NCBI RefSeq assembly: GCF_000518785.1
Contig: NZ_KI912496.1
Location: forward strand, 46,180-110,179
Source: Paenirhizobium selenitireducens ATCC BAA-1503
Lineage (GTDB): Bacteria > Pseudomonadota > Alphaproteobacteria > Rhizobiales > Rhizobiaceae
Reading direction: 5' to 3'
DNA length: 64,000 bases
Shown: positions 34,294 through 43,016 of the stretch, piece by piece
Layout of the letters: every line of letters begins with the position of its first letter
Numbering within the stretch: the stretch's first letter is position 1
Made by a program: the position numbers and the translations under genes
Notes under the pieces: model-generated
The model's input: only the letters and a program-made list of their open reading frames with translations
Databases searched by the model: none
Told to the model about the DNA's origin: nothing

Positions 34294-35118
34294 CTACTCT
34301 CCGGCATGCGTGTTTTTGCCCCGGTCCCGCATCAGCGTGCGGGCGATCAGAATCAGGAAGATCGAGGCCACCAGCACCAGCGTGGCGATCGCGTTGATCT
34401 CCGGCGTGACGCCCCGGCGGATCGACGCGAAGACGTAGATCGGCAGCGTGGTCTTGGAGCCGGCGACGAAGAAGGCAACGATGAAATCGTCGAAGGAAAA
34501 GGTGAAGGCGAGCAGGAAGCCGGCGAGGATCGAGGGCAGGATCTGCGGCAGGACGATCTCGCGGAAGGTGGTGAACGGGGTCGCGTAGAGATCGCTCGAT
34601 GCCTCGACGATGTCGCGGCCCAGGCTGGCGATCCGTGCCTTGACGATCATAGTCACCAGCGCCAACGAGAACAGGCCATGCGCGGCGATGATCGAGCCGT
34701 AACCGAGCCCCAGCTGCGGCGGCTTGTCGCCCGGCCAGATCGAGGCGAGCGCCGGGTTGAGGAAGGAGAAGACCTCGACCAGGGCCACCAGCGTGGCGAT
34801 GCCGATCACCACGCCCGGCACGACGATGGCCGCGGCGAACAGGCCGTCGAAGATGGCCCGCCCGCGGGGACCGAGCCGCTCCATGCCGAGTGCCGCCATG
34901 GTGCCGAATATCGCGGCGAGCCCGGCGCTGGTGAAGGCGATCATCAGGCTGTTCTGCAAAGCGGTGATCAGGAAGGTGTTGGTGAGCGCCTTGCCATACC
35001 AAATCGTGGAGAAGCCGGTGAACTCGGAGGCGCTGCGGCCGGCATTGAACGAGAACAGCACGACCAGCGCGATCGGCGCATAGAGGAACAGGTAGACGGA
35101 GGTGACGAGCGCGCGCAT
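34294..35118 (-). CDS. Pot-type ABC transporter permease (PotC-like), second system
   Basis: The 274-residue permease has six hydrophobic segments and the EAA loop at DIVEASSDLYATPFTTFREI. The start at 35118 overlaps the stop of the upstream permease gene by one base (TGATG). FSFDDFIVAFFVAGSKTTLP is characteristic of PotC-type subunits. Confidence 0.92.
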   Translation of the reverse strand: MRALVTSVYLFLYAPIALVVLFSFNAGRSASEFTGFSTIWYGKALTNTFLITALQNSLMIAFTSAGLAAIFGTMAALGMERLGPRGRAIFDGLFAAAIVVPGVVIGIATLVALVEVFSFLNPALASIWPGDKPPQLGLGYGSIIAAHGLFSLALVTMIVKARIASLGRDIVEASSDLYATPFTTFREIVLPQILPSILAGFLLAFTFSFDDFIVAFFVAGSKTTLPIYVFASIRRGVTPEINAIATLVLVASIFLILIARTLMRDRGKNTHAGE

Positions 35119-35984
35119 CAGACGAGATCCACCTGTCTTGAGCCGGAAATCCTGAAGGCGATGCGCATGGCGACGCTCAGCACGATGACGACGACCACCA
35201 CCAATGTCACGGCGATCGCCGAACCGAACGGCCAGTTGCGCGATTGCAGGAAGAGGTCGACCAGGGCATTGCCGATGAAGAACACCTTGCCGCCGCCGAG
35301 AAGCTGGGGGATCAGATATTCGCCGAGAAGCAGGATGGTGACCAGCGCCACGCCGGTCATGACGCCCGGAAGCGAGAGCGGCAGGGTCACGCCGAAGAAG
35401 GTGGAAACGGGCCTTGCGCCAAGATCGGCCGAGGCTTCGAGCAGCCGGCGGTCGAGTTTTTCCAGGCTCACATAGATCGGCATGATCATCAGCGGCAGGT
35501 AGCCGTAGACGATGCCGAGCAGAACTGCGCCGGGCGTGTTCAGCAGCCGCACGTCCTCGATGCCGATCATCGACAGCAGGTTCGGGATGCCGCGCGAGCC
35601 GAGGATGTACATCCATGCATAGGTGCGCACCAGAAGACTGGTCCAGAAGGGTACGACGACCAATGAGACGAGCAGCAGCCGGTATTGCGGGCTGGCCTTG
35701 ATCGCCAGGTAGTAGGCGACAGGATAGGCGACGATCAGGCAGAGGAAGGCGCCGAGCGGGGCGATCAGCATGGTGTTGCGGAAGGCGGCGGCGCGCGAGC
35801 CGAGATTGGCGAACTGGGCGAAGGTGAAGGCCGCCTGATAGCCGCCTTCTGGCGCCCGCTCGCCAACCGAAAACACGACGATCGCCATGAACGGCAGGAC
35901 GAGGAAGACGAACAGCCAGATCGCCGCAGGCGCAACCAGCGTGGCGGTGACCAGTCTCTTTCGTGTGTCCGTTGTGAAGGCCAT
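35118..35984 (-). CDS. Pot-type ABC transporter permease (PotB-like), second system
   Basis: The 288-residue permease has six hydrophobic segments and an EAA loop at RLLEASADLGARPVSTFFGV. VPFWTSLLVRTYAWMYIL is the PotB signature. It lies downstream of a RIME-like repeat (36029-36172) that separates it from the binding-protein gene of the same operon. Confidence 0.92.
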   Translation of the reverse strand: MAFTTDTRKRLVTATLVAPAAIWLFVFLVLPFMAIVVFSVGERAPEGGYQAAFTFAQFANLGSRAAAFRNTMLIAPLGAFLCLIVAYPVAYYLAIKASPQYRLLLVSLVVVPFWTSLLVRTYAWMYILGSRGIPNLLSMIGIEDVRLLNTPGAVLLGIVYGYLPLMIMPIYVSLEKLDRRLLEASADLGARPVSTFFGVTLPLSLPGVMTGVALVTILLLGEYLIPQLLGGGKVFFIGNALVDLFLQSRNWPFGSAIAVTLVVVVVIVLSVAMRIAFRISGSRQVDLV

Positions 35985-36028
35985 GCGGTGGTCCTGGTGT
36001 GGTCATTGATATGCGTCGAGCAAGGATT

Positions 36029-36172
36029 GCCCCTCACCCTGGCCCTCTCCCCGCAAGCGGGGAGAGGGGACGTCGAAGCTTCGCGCTTGTTCTGTGACAA
36101 GGAACGAGCGGGTGGCGATGTCTCCCTTCTCCCCGCCTGCGGGGAGAAGGTGGCGGCAGCCGGATGAGGGGC
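36029..36172. repeat. RIME-like intergenic palindromic element
   Basis: This 144-bp element is bounded by GCCCCTCA and TGAGGGGC and carries two strong hairpins: CCCTCTCCCCGC with its complement (36043-36068) and CTTCTCCCCGC with its complement (36127-36149). A related 135-bp copy occurs at 48724-48858. It has the form of the Rhizobium-specific intergenic mosaic elements. It lies 25 bp after the binding-protein stop. Confidence 0.8.
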
Positions 36173-36197
36173 TTTCGCTCCAATCCGACCGAGGCCG

Positions 36198-37358
36198 TCA
36201 AGCCGACTTGAAGCGCGCCATCAGCTCGGCACGGGCGGGGTCGGTCAGCGTCACGGCGGCGCCGAATTCCAGCGGGGTCAGCGATGCCTCGTCCGGATAG
36301 ACGATCTTGTTCGACGTCACGTCGGCCGGCAGCAGGGCCATCACCCGGCTGTCGGTCGTCGGGGCACCGTTGGCGATGTGTTCCTTGACGGCATTTGCCG
36401 GCGTCATCAGGAAGTCGAGCAGGGCATAGCCGGCCGGCTTGTTGGCGGCGCTCTTCGGGATGGCGTAGAAGTCGGTCCAGATCTCGCCGCCGTCGGAGCC
36501 GAGGATGTAGGCGATTTCCGGCATGTCGCGGTTGAGCTGCGCGCCGTCATTGGTCCAGCACATGGTCATCCAGGCGTCCGTGCCGCGCATGCCCGGCTGG
36601 TAGTCGCTGTTGATGCCGTAGAGATGCGGCTTGACCTTGATCAGCAGTTCCTCGGCCTTCGCCAGTTCCTCGGGCTTGATCGAGTTGAAGGAATAGCCGA
36701 GCGAGACCAGCGCGCTGCCGATCGTGGTCAACTGGTAATCGTGAACCATGGCGCGACCGTCGGCCTCGGTCTGGGCGACCTCGAAGAAGTCCTTCCACGA
36801 GGTGATCTTGGTCTTGATCTTGGCCGTGTTGACGGCCATGCCGGTCGTGCCCCAGTTCTTCGGCAGGGCGTAGGTCACGCCGTCGATGGCACCTTCCGAG
36901 GTGAAGCGCGGCGACTGCGTGGCCTGCGAGAAGGCGGGCAGCTTCGACATGTCGAGCGGATCGATCAGGCCGAGCTTCACATAGGTCGAAATGGTGTAGT
37001 TGGTGGGCACGAAGAGGTCCCAGCCGGTGCCGCCGGCCTGCAGCTTGGCGAGCATTTCCTCGTTGGAGCCGAAGACGTTGACTTCGACGGCGACGCCGGT
37101 CGCGGCGGTGAAGGCCTCGAAGGTTGCCGGATCGTGATAGTTCGGCCAGGTGGCGAGCGACATGGTCGTGCCGAGGTCGCCGGCATAGGCATTGGCGTTG
37201 AACGTGCCGGGCTGGCGGCCGAGCACCGCTGCGGCAAGGCCAAGGCCGGTGACGCCAAGGAAGTGACGGCGCGAAACGGACCCGCGCTTCAGGCGCATCC
37301 ATTCGTCGCTCAATTGTTCGGCGGTCACCGGGGCATTTTCTCTGTACCACTTTGTCAT
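36198..37358 (-). CDS. Periplasmic binding protein of a Pot-type ABC importer, Tat-exported
   Basis: The 386-residue protein has a twin-arginine leader with SRRHFLGVTGLGLAAAVLG (about 28-46), unlike the Sec leader of the other Pot-type binding protein. The mature domain (LATWPNYHDPATFEAFTAAT, VNVFGSNEEMLAKLQAG) is PotD/PotF-like, and YGINSDYQPGMRGTDAWMTM falls in the ligand pocket region. It would deliver a polyamine-like or amino-acid-derived solute. It lies between the ATPase gene upstream and the RIME-like element downstream. Confidence 0.9.
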   Translation of the reverse strand: MTKWYRENAPVTAEQLSDEWMRLKRGSVSRRHFLGVTGLGLAAAVLGRQPGTFNANAYAGDLGTTMSLATWPNYHDPATFEAFTAATGVAVEVNVFGSNEEMLAKLQAGGTGWDLFVPTNYTISTYVKLGLIDPLDMSKLPAFSQATQSPRFTSEGAIDGVTYALPKNWGTTGMAVNTAKIKTKITSWKDFFEVAQTEADGRAMVHDYQLTTIGSALVSLGYSFNSIKPEELAKAEELLIKVKPHLYGINSDYQPGMRGTDAWMTMCWTNDGAQLNRDMPEIAYILGSDGGEIWTDFYAIPKSAANKPAGYALLDFLMTPANAVKEHIANGAPTTDSRVMALLPADVTSNKIVYPDEASLTPLEFGAAVTLTDPARAELMARFKSA

Positions 37359-37400
37359 GACGCTGTTCCCTTTTTTTGTCTTGACGAGTACGGCCGTTCC

Positions 37401-38489
37401 TCAGGCCGGAAAAACATGCATTTTGCCGGGATCGAATTTCAGAACGACCCGTTCGCCCGGTTCGACGAGATCGCTCTCCTGCACGCTGCGCCGGTCGGCC
37501 GTGACGAGGAAATCGCCCAGTCCGTCGACGTTTATCTGATATTCGGCGGTCGAGCCGAGGAAGATGCGGTGGGTGACCGTGCCCGCCAGTCCACCGCCCT
37601 GCGTCGGCTGCTGCCGGACGAGGTCGATCGCCTCGGGACGTAGCGCGACCGTCACGGCGCCGGGCGCCAGCATTCCTTTGCCTTCGCGTCCGAGCGCCAT
37701 ACCGTTGGAGAGCCGGATCGTCGTTCCGTCAGCCTCCAGTGTGGCGGCGATGCGATTGGTCTTGCCGACGAAATCGGCGACGAAGAGATCGGCCGGATGG
37801 TCGTAGATCGCCTGGGGCTTGTCCATCTGGACGATGCGGCCGGCGTTCATCACGCAGACCATGTCGCTCATCGACAGCGCCTCTTCCTGGTCATGGGTGA
37901 CGAGCACGAAAGTGATGCCGAGTTCGCGCTGCAGGGTCTGAAGTTCGATCTGCATGGCGGTGCGCAGCTTCTTGTCGAGGGCTGCCAGCGGTTCGTCGAG
38001 CAGCAGCACGGAGGGCTTGTTGACGATCGCGCGGGCGAGCGCCACGCGCTGTTGCTGGCCGCCGGACATTTCGTGCACGCGACGCTTTTCGAAGCCGCCG
38101 AGCCGCACCATTTCCAGCGCCTCGCGCGCCCGGGCGGTGATCTCGGCGGCGCCGAGCCTCGGCCGCTGCTGCCTCAGTCCGTAGGCGACGTTCTGCTCGA
38201 CGTTGAAATGCGGAAACAGCGCGTAGTGCTGGAAGACCATGTTGACGGGGCGGCGATAGGGCGGCACGCCGTTCATCTCGCGACCGTTGATCAGCACCGT
38301 GCCTTCGCTCGGCTGCTCGAAGCCGCCGATCATGCGCAGGCATGTGGTCTTGCCGCCGCCCGACGGTCCGAGCAAGGCCACGAACGCACCCTTCGGCACG
38401 GCCAGATTGATGTCCGATACCGCCGTCACGCTGCCATAGCGTTTGGCGACCGAACGGAACTCGATGTCGTTCGTCGAAGGCGCTGTCAC
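37401..38489 (-). CDS. Pot-type ABC transporter ATP-binding protein, second system
   Basis: The 362-residue protein has Walker A GPSGGGKTT (about 38-46), Q-loop MVFQHYALFPHFN, signature MSGGQQQRVALARAI, Walker B VLLLDEPLAALD and VTHDQEEAL, then a TOBE domain. It is the first gene of the leftward operon (ATPase, binding protein, PotB, PotC, SDR) and is divergent from the LuxR-type regulator at 38690. Confidence 0.93.
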   Translation of the reverse strand: MTAPSTNDIEFRSVAKRYGSVTAVSDINLAVPKGAFVALLGPSGGGKTTCLRMIGGFEQPSEGTVLINGREMNGVPPYRRPVNMVFQHYALFPHFNVEQNVAYGLRQQRPRLGAAEITARAREALEMVRLGGFEKRRVHEMSGGQQQRVALARAIVNKPSVLLLDEPLAALDKKLRTAMQIELQTLQRELGITFVLVTHDQEEALSMSDMVCVMNAGRIVQMDKPQAIYDHPADLFVADFVGKTNRIAATLEADGTTIRLSNGMALGREGKGMLAPGAVTVALRPEAIDLVRQQPTQGGGLAGTVTHRIFLGSTAEYQINVDGLGDFLVTADRRSVQESDLVEPGERVVLKFDPGKMHVFPA

Positions 38490-38587
38490 GTCATATTCCC
38501 CGCGGTCGTTTTTCTGAATGCCGGGACCTCTTGCGATCGCCCGGCTTCACACCGTCTGGTCCAAACCTATTCAAGCCGGTCGATTGC

Positions 38588-38645
38588 GGTATATACCCCG
38601 AAAGAGGTATTCCAAGCCGTTTCGCAATGTGGAGGGTGTATACCC
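38588..38645. promoter_or_regulatory. Paired GGTRTATACCC sites in the divergent ABC/LuxR promoter
   Basis: GGTATATACCC (38588-38598) and GGTGTATACCC (38635-38645) are near-identical palindromes whose centres are 47 bp apart. They lie between the leftward ATPase gene and the rightward LuxR-type gene, so they probably bind that regulator. Confidence 0.6.
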
Positions 38646-38689
38646 TGGGAGCAACTGCTGCTCTTTTTTGCAATCGGGTGGATGTCGGC

Positions 38690-39487
38690 ATGGATCTCGA
38701 AGCCTTGTTCAAAGTCATGGGGCGGCTGGTGGGCGACGGCGCGCCTGGCGGGGATGCGGCGGGGGCCGCCTTCCATGCGCTGATGAAGAGCCTGCTGCGC
38801 TTCGACTATATCGTCGTCTTCGCCTATCGCGGACCGGAACGCCCCATCGATCTCTACAGCACGTTCACGCCTGAGGAACACGTCGTCTTCGTCAGCCTGT
38901 ACCAGGCCGGCCCCTATCTGCTCGACCCGTTCTACAGCGCGGCGCAGGAGCCGAAGCCGGGCGTCTGGCGCATGCGGGAGCTGGCGCCCGACCGGTTCTT
39001 CTCGAGCGAGTATTTCCGCAGCTACTATACGCAGACCGGGCTGGCCGAAGAAGTCGGCTTCTTCGTCGCGCTGGACAGCGGCATCACGGTCGTTCTCTCG
39101 CTGATGCGGCGAGAGCAGTCGGGGGTGTTTTCCGCTGCCGAATTCGCGCTGCTGAAGAAGGCGGAGCCGGTGGTGGTCGCCCTTGTCCGCCATGCCTGGC
39201 CCGATCTCGGCCGCCGCTTCGACCAGGCGATCGCCAAGCGTGGCAGAAGTGGGCGAAAGGCCGCCCAGCCCGCCGCGGAACGGGTGTGGCGCGATCTCAA
39301 TCTGACCGATCGAGAGGCCGCCATCGTCGAACTCGTCCTGCAGGGACATTCGTCGGAATCGGTGGGCCTCCGACTCGGCATCTCGACGGGAACCGTCAAG
39401 GTTCATCGCCGCAACGTCTATCGCAAGCTCGGCATTTCGTCGCAAACGCAGCTCTTGTCGATCTATCTCAAGAGCCTTGGGCAATAG
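38690..39487 (+). CDS. LuxR-family transcriptional regulator
   Basis: The 265-residue protein has a sensor-like N-terminal domain (about 1-170; FDYIVVFAYRGPERPIDLY) and a C-terminal GerE/LuxR helix-turn-helix (about 200-262; LTDREAAIVELVLQGHSSES, then SVGLRLGISTGTVKVHRRNV). The N-terminal domain lacks clear acyl-homoserine-lactone pocket motifs, so quorum sensing is not indicated. The start at 38690 avoids a leader that crosses the palindromes; the GTG at 38678 is an alternative. It probably controls the divergent Pot-type operon. Confidence 0.85.
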   Translation: MDLEALFKVMGRLVGDGAPGGDAAGAAFHALMKSLLRFDYIVVFAYRGPERPIDLYSTFTPEEHVVFVSLYQAGPYLLDPFYSAAQEPKPGVWRMRELAPDRFFSSEYFRSYYTQTGLAEEVGFFVALDSGITVVLSLMRREQSGVFSAAEFALLKKAEPVVVALVRHAWPDLGRRFDQAIAKRGRSGRKAAQPAAERVWRDLNLTDREAAIVELVLQGHSSESVGLRLGISTGTVKVHRRNVYRKLGISSQTQLLSIYLKSLGQ

Positions 39488-39522
39488 CCGGCAAGCCCGC
39501 GGAGGCTCCGGCGCTGCGCACT

Positions 39523-40800
39523 TCAGCCGGTGAAGCGGTAGCGGGCGATCGATTCCGGCTTCATCTCGATCGAAAAGCCGGGCAGGGTGGGCGGCATATA
39601 GGCCGCGTTCTCGATCCGGCAGGGGTCGATGAAGTGTTCGTGCAGGTGATCGACATATTCGATGACACGGCCTTCCTTGGTGCCGGAGACGGCGATGTAG
39701 TCGATCATCGACAGGTGCTGGACATACTCGCAAAGGCCCACGCCGCCGGCATGCGGCCAGACGGGCAGGTCATATTTCGCCGCCATCAGCAGTACCGCCA
39801 GCACTTCGTTCAGGCCGCCCATGCGGCACGAGTCGATCTGCACGATGTCGATCGCGCCGCCGGCGATCATCTGCTTGAAGACGATGCGGTTCTGGCACAT
39901 TTCGCCGGTCGCCACCTTCACCGGAGCGATCGCCTCGCGGATCGCCTTGTGGCCGGCGATGTCGTCGGGGCTGGTCGGCTCCTCAATGAAGAAGGGCTTG
40001 TAGACCGAAAGCGCCTTCACCCAGTCGATCGCCTCGCCGACCTCCCAGATCTGGTTGGCATCGATCATCAGGTAGCGGTCGTCGCCGATCACCTCGCGGG
40101 CGATCCTGAGGCGGCGCTTGTCGTCCTCGAGATCGCGGCCGACCTTCATCTTGATGTGGGTGAAACCCTGGTCGACGGCCTCCTGGCAGAGGCGGCGCAG
40201 CTTGGTATCGTCATAGCCGAGCCAGCCGGCCGAGGTCGTGTAGCAGGCATAGCCTTCTTTCTCGAGCAGGGCGATGCGTTCGGCCTTGCCGGCCTCGGCT
40301 TTTCTGAGGATCGCCAGCGCTTCGTCCGGCGTGATCGCGTCGGTCAGATAGCGGAAATCGACGATCGACAGGATTTCTTCCGGGGTCATCTCGGCGACGA
40401 GGCGCCAGACCGGCTTTCCGGCCGCCTTGGCGAGGATGTCCCAGACGGCATTGACCACCGCGCCGGTCGCCAGGTGCATGGCGCCCTTGTCGGGGCCGAT
40501 CCAGCGCAGCTGGCTGTCGCTCGTGACATAACGCCAGAAGCGTCCCGGATTGGCCTTGATCCATTCAAGTTCCAGTCCCACGACCAGGTGCTTCATGGCC
40601 TCGATCGCCGCGCAGCAGATCTCGTTGCCGCGGCCGATGGTGAAGGTCAGGCCGTGACCTTCGAGACCGGGCTCGTCGGTGCCGAGGATGACATAGGCCG
40701 CGGAGTAATCCGGATCCGGGTTCATCGCATCGGAACCGTCGAGGCTCTCGGAGGTGGGGAAGCGCAGGTCGACCGACCGCAGGCTGGTAATTTTGGTCAT
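39523..40800 (-). CDS. L-fuconate dehydratase-like enolase-superfamily enzyme
   Basis: The 425-residue protein matches L-fuconate dehydratase in length and motifs: VDFRYLTDAITPDEA, HIKMKVGRD (catalytic Lys pair), the metal ligands DANQIWEV, FIEEPTSPDD and GEMCQNR, and PHAGGVGLCEYVQH with the acid-base His. It would dehydrate L-fuconate to 2-keto-3-deoxy-L-fuconate. The next upstream genes encode the following two pathway steps (FAH hydrolase and SDR). The ATG at 40800 gives the family N-terminus; a longer frame runs into the FAH gene and is rejected. Confidence 0.9.
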   Translation of the reverse strand: MTKITSLRSVDLRFPTSESLDGSDAMNPDPDYSAAYVILGTDEPGLEGHGLTFTIGRGNEICCAAIEAMKHLVVGLELEWIKANPGRFWRYVTSDSQLRWIGPDKGAMHLATGAVVNAVWDILAKAAGKPVWRLVAEMTPEEILSIVDFRYLTDAITPDEALAILRKAEAGKAERIALLEKEGYACYTTSAGWLGYDDTKLRRLCQEAVDQGFTHIKMKVGRDLEDDKRRLRIAREVIGDDRYLMIDANQIWEVGEAIDWVKALSVYKPFFIEEPTSPDDIAGHKAIREAIAPVKVATGEMCQNRIVFKQMIAGGAIDIVQIDSCRMGGLNEVLAVLLMAAKYDLPVWPHAGGVGLCEYVQHLSMIDYIAVSGTKEGRVIEYVDHLHEHFIDPCRIENAAYMPPTLPGFSIEMKPESIARYRFTG

Positions 40801-40829
40801 GGAATCAGGCCCTTGGTTGTCGATGGGGT

Positions 40830-41672
40830 TCAAACGTCGGCTTTGAATGTCTGCTTCTGGGATCCCAGCCCGTCGATGCCGAGTTCGACGACGTCGCCGG
40901 GTTTCAAGTAGCGCGGCGGCTTCATGCCCATGCCGACGCCGGGGGGCGTGCCGGTGGAGATGACGTCGCCGGGATGCAGGGACATGAACTGGCTCAGATA
41001 GGAGACGAGGAAGGCGACGCCGTAGACCATGGTGGCCGACGTGCCGTTCTGCATCTTTTCGCCGTTGACGCTCAGCCACATGGACAGGGCCTGCGGATCG
41101 GCGACCTCGTCCTTGGTGACCAGCCAGGGGCCGATCGGGCCAAAAGTGTCGCAGGACTTGCCCTTGGTCCACTGGCCGGCGCGTTCCGTCTGGAAGGCGC
41201 GCTCGGAGACGTCATGGGAGACGCAATAGCCGGCGACATAGTCGAGGGCCTCGGCTTCGGAGACATATTTTGCCGTCTTGCCGATGACGACGCCAAGCTC
41301 GACCTCCCAGTCGGTCTTTTCCGAGCCGCGCGGGATCAAGACGTCGTCGTTCGGGCCAACGATGGCCGAGGTCGCCTTCATGAAGATGACCGGTTCCGGC
41401 GGCACCGCCATGCCGCTTTCGGCGGCGTGGTCGGAATAGTTGAGGCCGATGCAGATGAACTTGCCGGTGCCGGCAACGCAAGCACCGATGCGGGAGGCTT
41501 CAAGCTCGGGCAGGGAGGTCAGGTCGAGGGCGGCGATCTTCGCCAGTCCCTCGGGCGAAATCGCCGCGCCGCCGATATCGGTCACATGGGCGGAGAGATC
41601 GCGGATTTCGCCGTTCTGGTCGAGAATGGCGGGCTTTTCCTGGCCGGGCTGTCCGACGCGCATCAGTTTCAT
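40830..41672 (-). CDS. FAH-family hydrolase, 2,4-diketo-3-deoxy-L-fuconate hydrolase-like (copy 2)
   Basis: This 280-residue protein differs from the 9030-9872 protein at seven positions (near residues 19-22, 44, 52 and in the second half). The FAH core CIGLNYSDHAAESG, WEVELGVVIG and STGTPPGVG is intact. In the pathway known from Xanthomonas it yields pyruvate and L-lactate. Its presence 29 bp before the fuconate dehydratase gene makes this function likely. The intergenic sequences flanking the two copies differ. Confidence 0.88.
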   Translation of the reverse strand: MKLMRVGQPGQEKPAILDQNGEIRDLSAHVTDIGGAAISPEGLAKIAALDLTSLPELEASRIGACVAGTGKFICIGLNYSDHAAESGMAVPPEPVIFMKATSAIVGPNDDVLIPRGSEKTDWEVELGVVIGKTAKYVSEAEALDYVAGYCVSHDVSERAFQTERAGQWTKGKSCDTFGPIGPWLVTKDEVADPQALSMWLSVNGEKMQNGTSATMVYGVAFLVSYLSQFMSLHPGDVISTGTPPGVGMGMKPPRYLKPGDVVELGIDGLGSQKQTFKADV

Positions 41673-41771
41673 GGGGGTGTGTCCTTTTCGAATTCGCGGC
41701 CGAGCCGCTCTTTGTTCTTCGCAGTTCGCAATGCCGGACGGAAAACCGCTTCACACTTTTCCTGGCATTGC

Positions 41772-42521
41772 TCAGATGGTCCAGCCGCCGTCGATGGCGA
41801 AGGCCTGGCCGGAGGTATAGGTGGCGCCGGCGATGTAGACGGCGAGATCGGCGATCTCTTCCGGCGTTCCGAGGCGGCCCATGGGCTGGCGGGCGATGAA
41901 GGCGGCGCGGGCGGCGTCATAGTCGCCCTGGGCGCGCATGCGGTCCTGCAGGGACGGGCTCTCGACCGTGCCGGGGCAGATGGCGTTGACGCGGATGCCT
42001 TGCGTCACATAGTCGGCGGCGACCGACTTGGTGAGCCCGATCACGGCGGCCTTGGTGACGGTGTAGGCGCAGCGGTTGGGCACGCCCTTCACCGAGGATG
42101 CGACCGAGGCCATGTTGATGATCGAGCCCGAGCCGCGCGCCAGCATGGCGGGCAGGACGGCGCGGATGGTGCGGATCATGGCGCGCACATTGAGGTCGAA
42201 GGCGAAGTCGAGATCGCCGGCCGTCATGTCCATCACCGTGCCGCCATGGACGACGCCGGCGCAGTTGAACAGGATGTCGAAGGGCCCGGTCTCGGCGACG
42301 ATCGCCTCAACGGCTTCGTCCTTCAGCACGTCGAGCACGCGGGTCTCGAGCACGAGCCCTTCCGCCTTCGCCTCGGCCGCCAGGCTGTCGAGCGCCTCCG
42401 CATTGATGTCGGTCGCAACCACGCTTGCACCGGCGCGGGCAAAGGCCAGCGCACTCGCTCGCCCGATCCCCTGGCCCGAGGCCGTGATCAGGGTGCGTTT
42501 GTCTTTGAGGGAAAGCGACAT
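41772..42521 (-). CDS. SDR-family dehydrogenase, 2-keto-3-deoxy-L-fuconate dehydrogenase-like (copy 2)
   Basis: The 249-residue SDR has TASGQGIG, NCAGVVHGG, the catalytic Ser in NMASVASS and YTVTK, as in copy 1. Apart from the N-terminal ten residues and one Met/Leu difference near position 56 the two proteins read the same. It probably oxidises 2-keto-3-deoxy-L-fuconate at C4. A 99-bp gap separates it from the FAH gene, against 22 bp in the first copy. Confidence 0.88.
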   Translation of the reverse strand: MSLSLKDKRTLITASGQGIGRASALAFARAGASVVATDINAEALDSLAAEAKAEGLVLETRVLDVLKDEAVEAIVAETGPFDILFNCAGVVHGGTVMDMTAGDLDFAFDLNVRAMIRTIRAVLPAMLARGSGSIINMASVASSVKGVPNRCAYTVTKAAVIGLTKSVAADYVTQGIRVNAICPGTVESPSLQDRMRAQGDYDAARAAFIARQPMGRLGTPEEIADLAVYIAGATYTSGQAFAIDGGWTI

Positions 42522-42549
42522 GGGGTCTTCCTTTCTGGATGCGGCGCGG

Positions 42550-43002
42550 TCAGGCGGCCTTTGGCCGGCGTTCGACGATATGGATGTGGTCGGCGGCGAG
42601 CACGACCTCGCCCTTCTGGTTGACGACCTCGGTGCGCTCGACGACGCGGCCGACCTCGGCGCGTTTCGGATCGTCCTCCTTGGAATGGATCGTCACCCGG
42701 GTATGGATGGTGTCGCCGATGAAGACTGGCCGGATGAAGCGCATTCGGTCATAGCCGTAGGAGAAGGCTGCCGGATTGATGACCGAGGCGGTGAGCCCGA
42801 TGCCGATGGAAAAGACCATGGTGCCGTGGGCGATGCGCTGGCCGAAGGGCGTCGTCTTGGCGAATTCCGCATCCATGTGGTGCGGGAAGAAATCGCCGGT
42901 GTGGCCCGCATGCACGATGAAATCGGTCTCGGTGATGGTGCGGCCGGTGGTCTGGCGCTGTTCGCCGATCTGGTAGTCCTCGTAATATTTCAGCTGTTCC
43001 AT
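42550..43002 (-). CDS. MaoC-like hot-dog dehydratase
   Basis: The 150-residue single hot-dog domain carries the hydratase-2 motif with DFFPHHMDAEFAKTTPFG and IAHGTMVFS (about 37-66), so the catalytic Asp/His pair is present. Such enzymes hydrate or dehydrate enoyl-CoA thioesters. A CoA-dependent enzyme is unexpected in a fucose pathway, which has no known thioester step; it may go with the CaiB-type gene at 53203-54363. It lies 28 bp upstream of the SDR and 14 bp after the Gfo/Idh gene. Confidence 0.87.
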   Translation of the reverse strand: MEQLKYYEDYQIGEQRQTTGRTITETDFIVHAGHTGDFFPHHMDAEFAKTTPFGQRIAHGTMVFSIGIGLTASVINPAAFSYGYDRMRFIRPVFIGDTIHTRVTIHSKEDDPKRAEVGRVVERTEVVNQKGEVVLAADHIHIVERRPKAA

Positions 43003-43016
43003 TGCGGTCTTCCTTG

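Noticed and set aside
38690..39487. Quorum-sensing regulator with a cognate LuxI
   Set aside because: No acyl-homoserine-lactone synthase is present, and the N-terminal domain lacks recognisable autoinducer-binding motifs.
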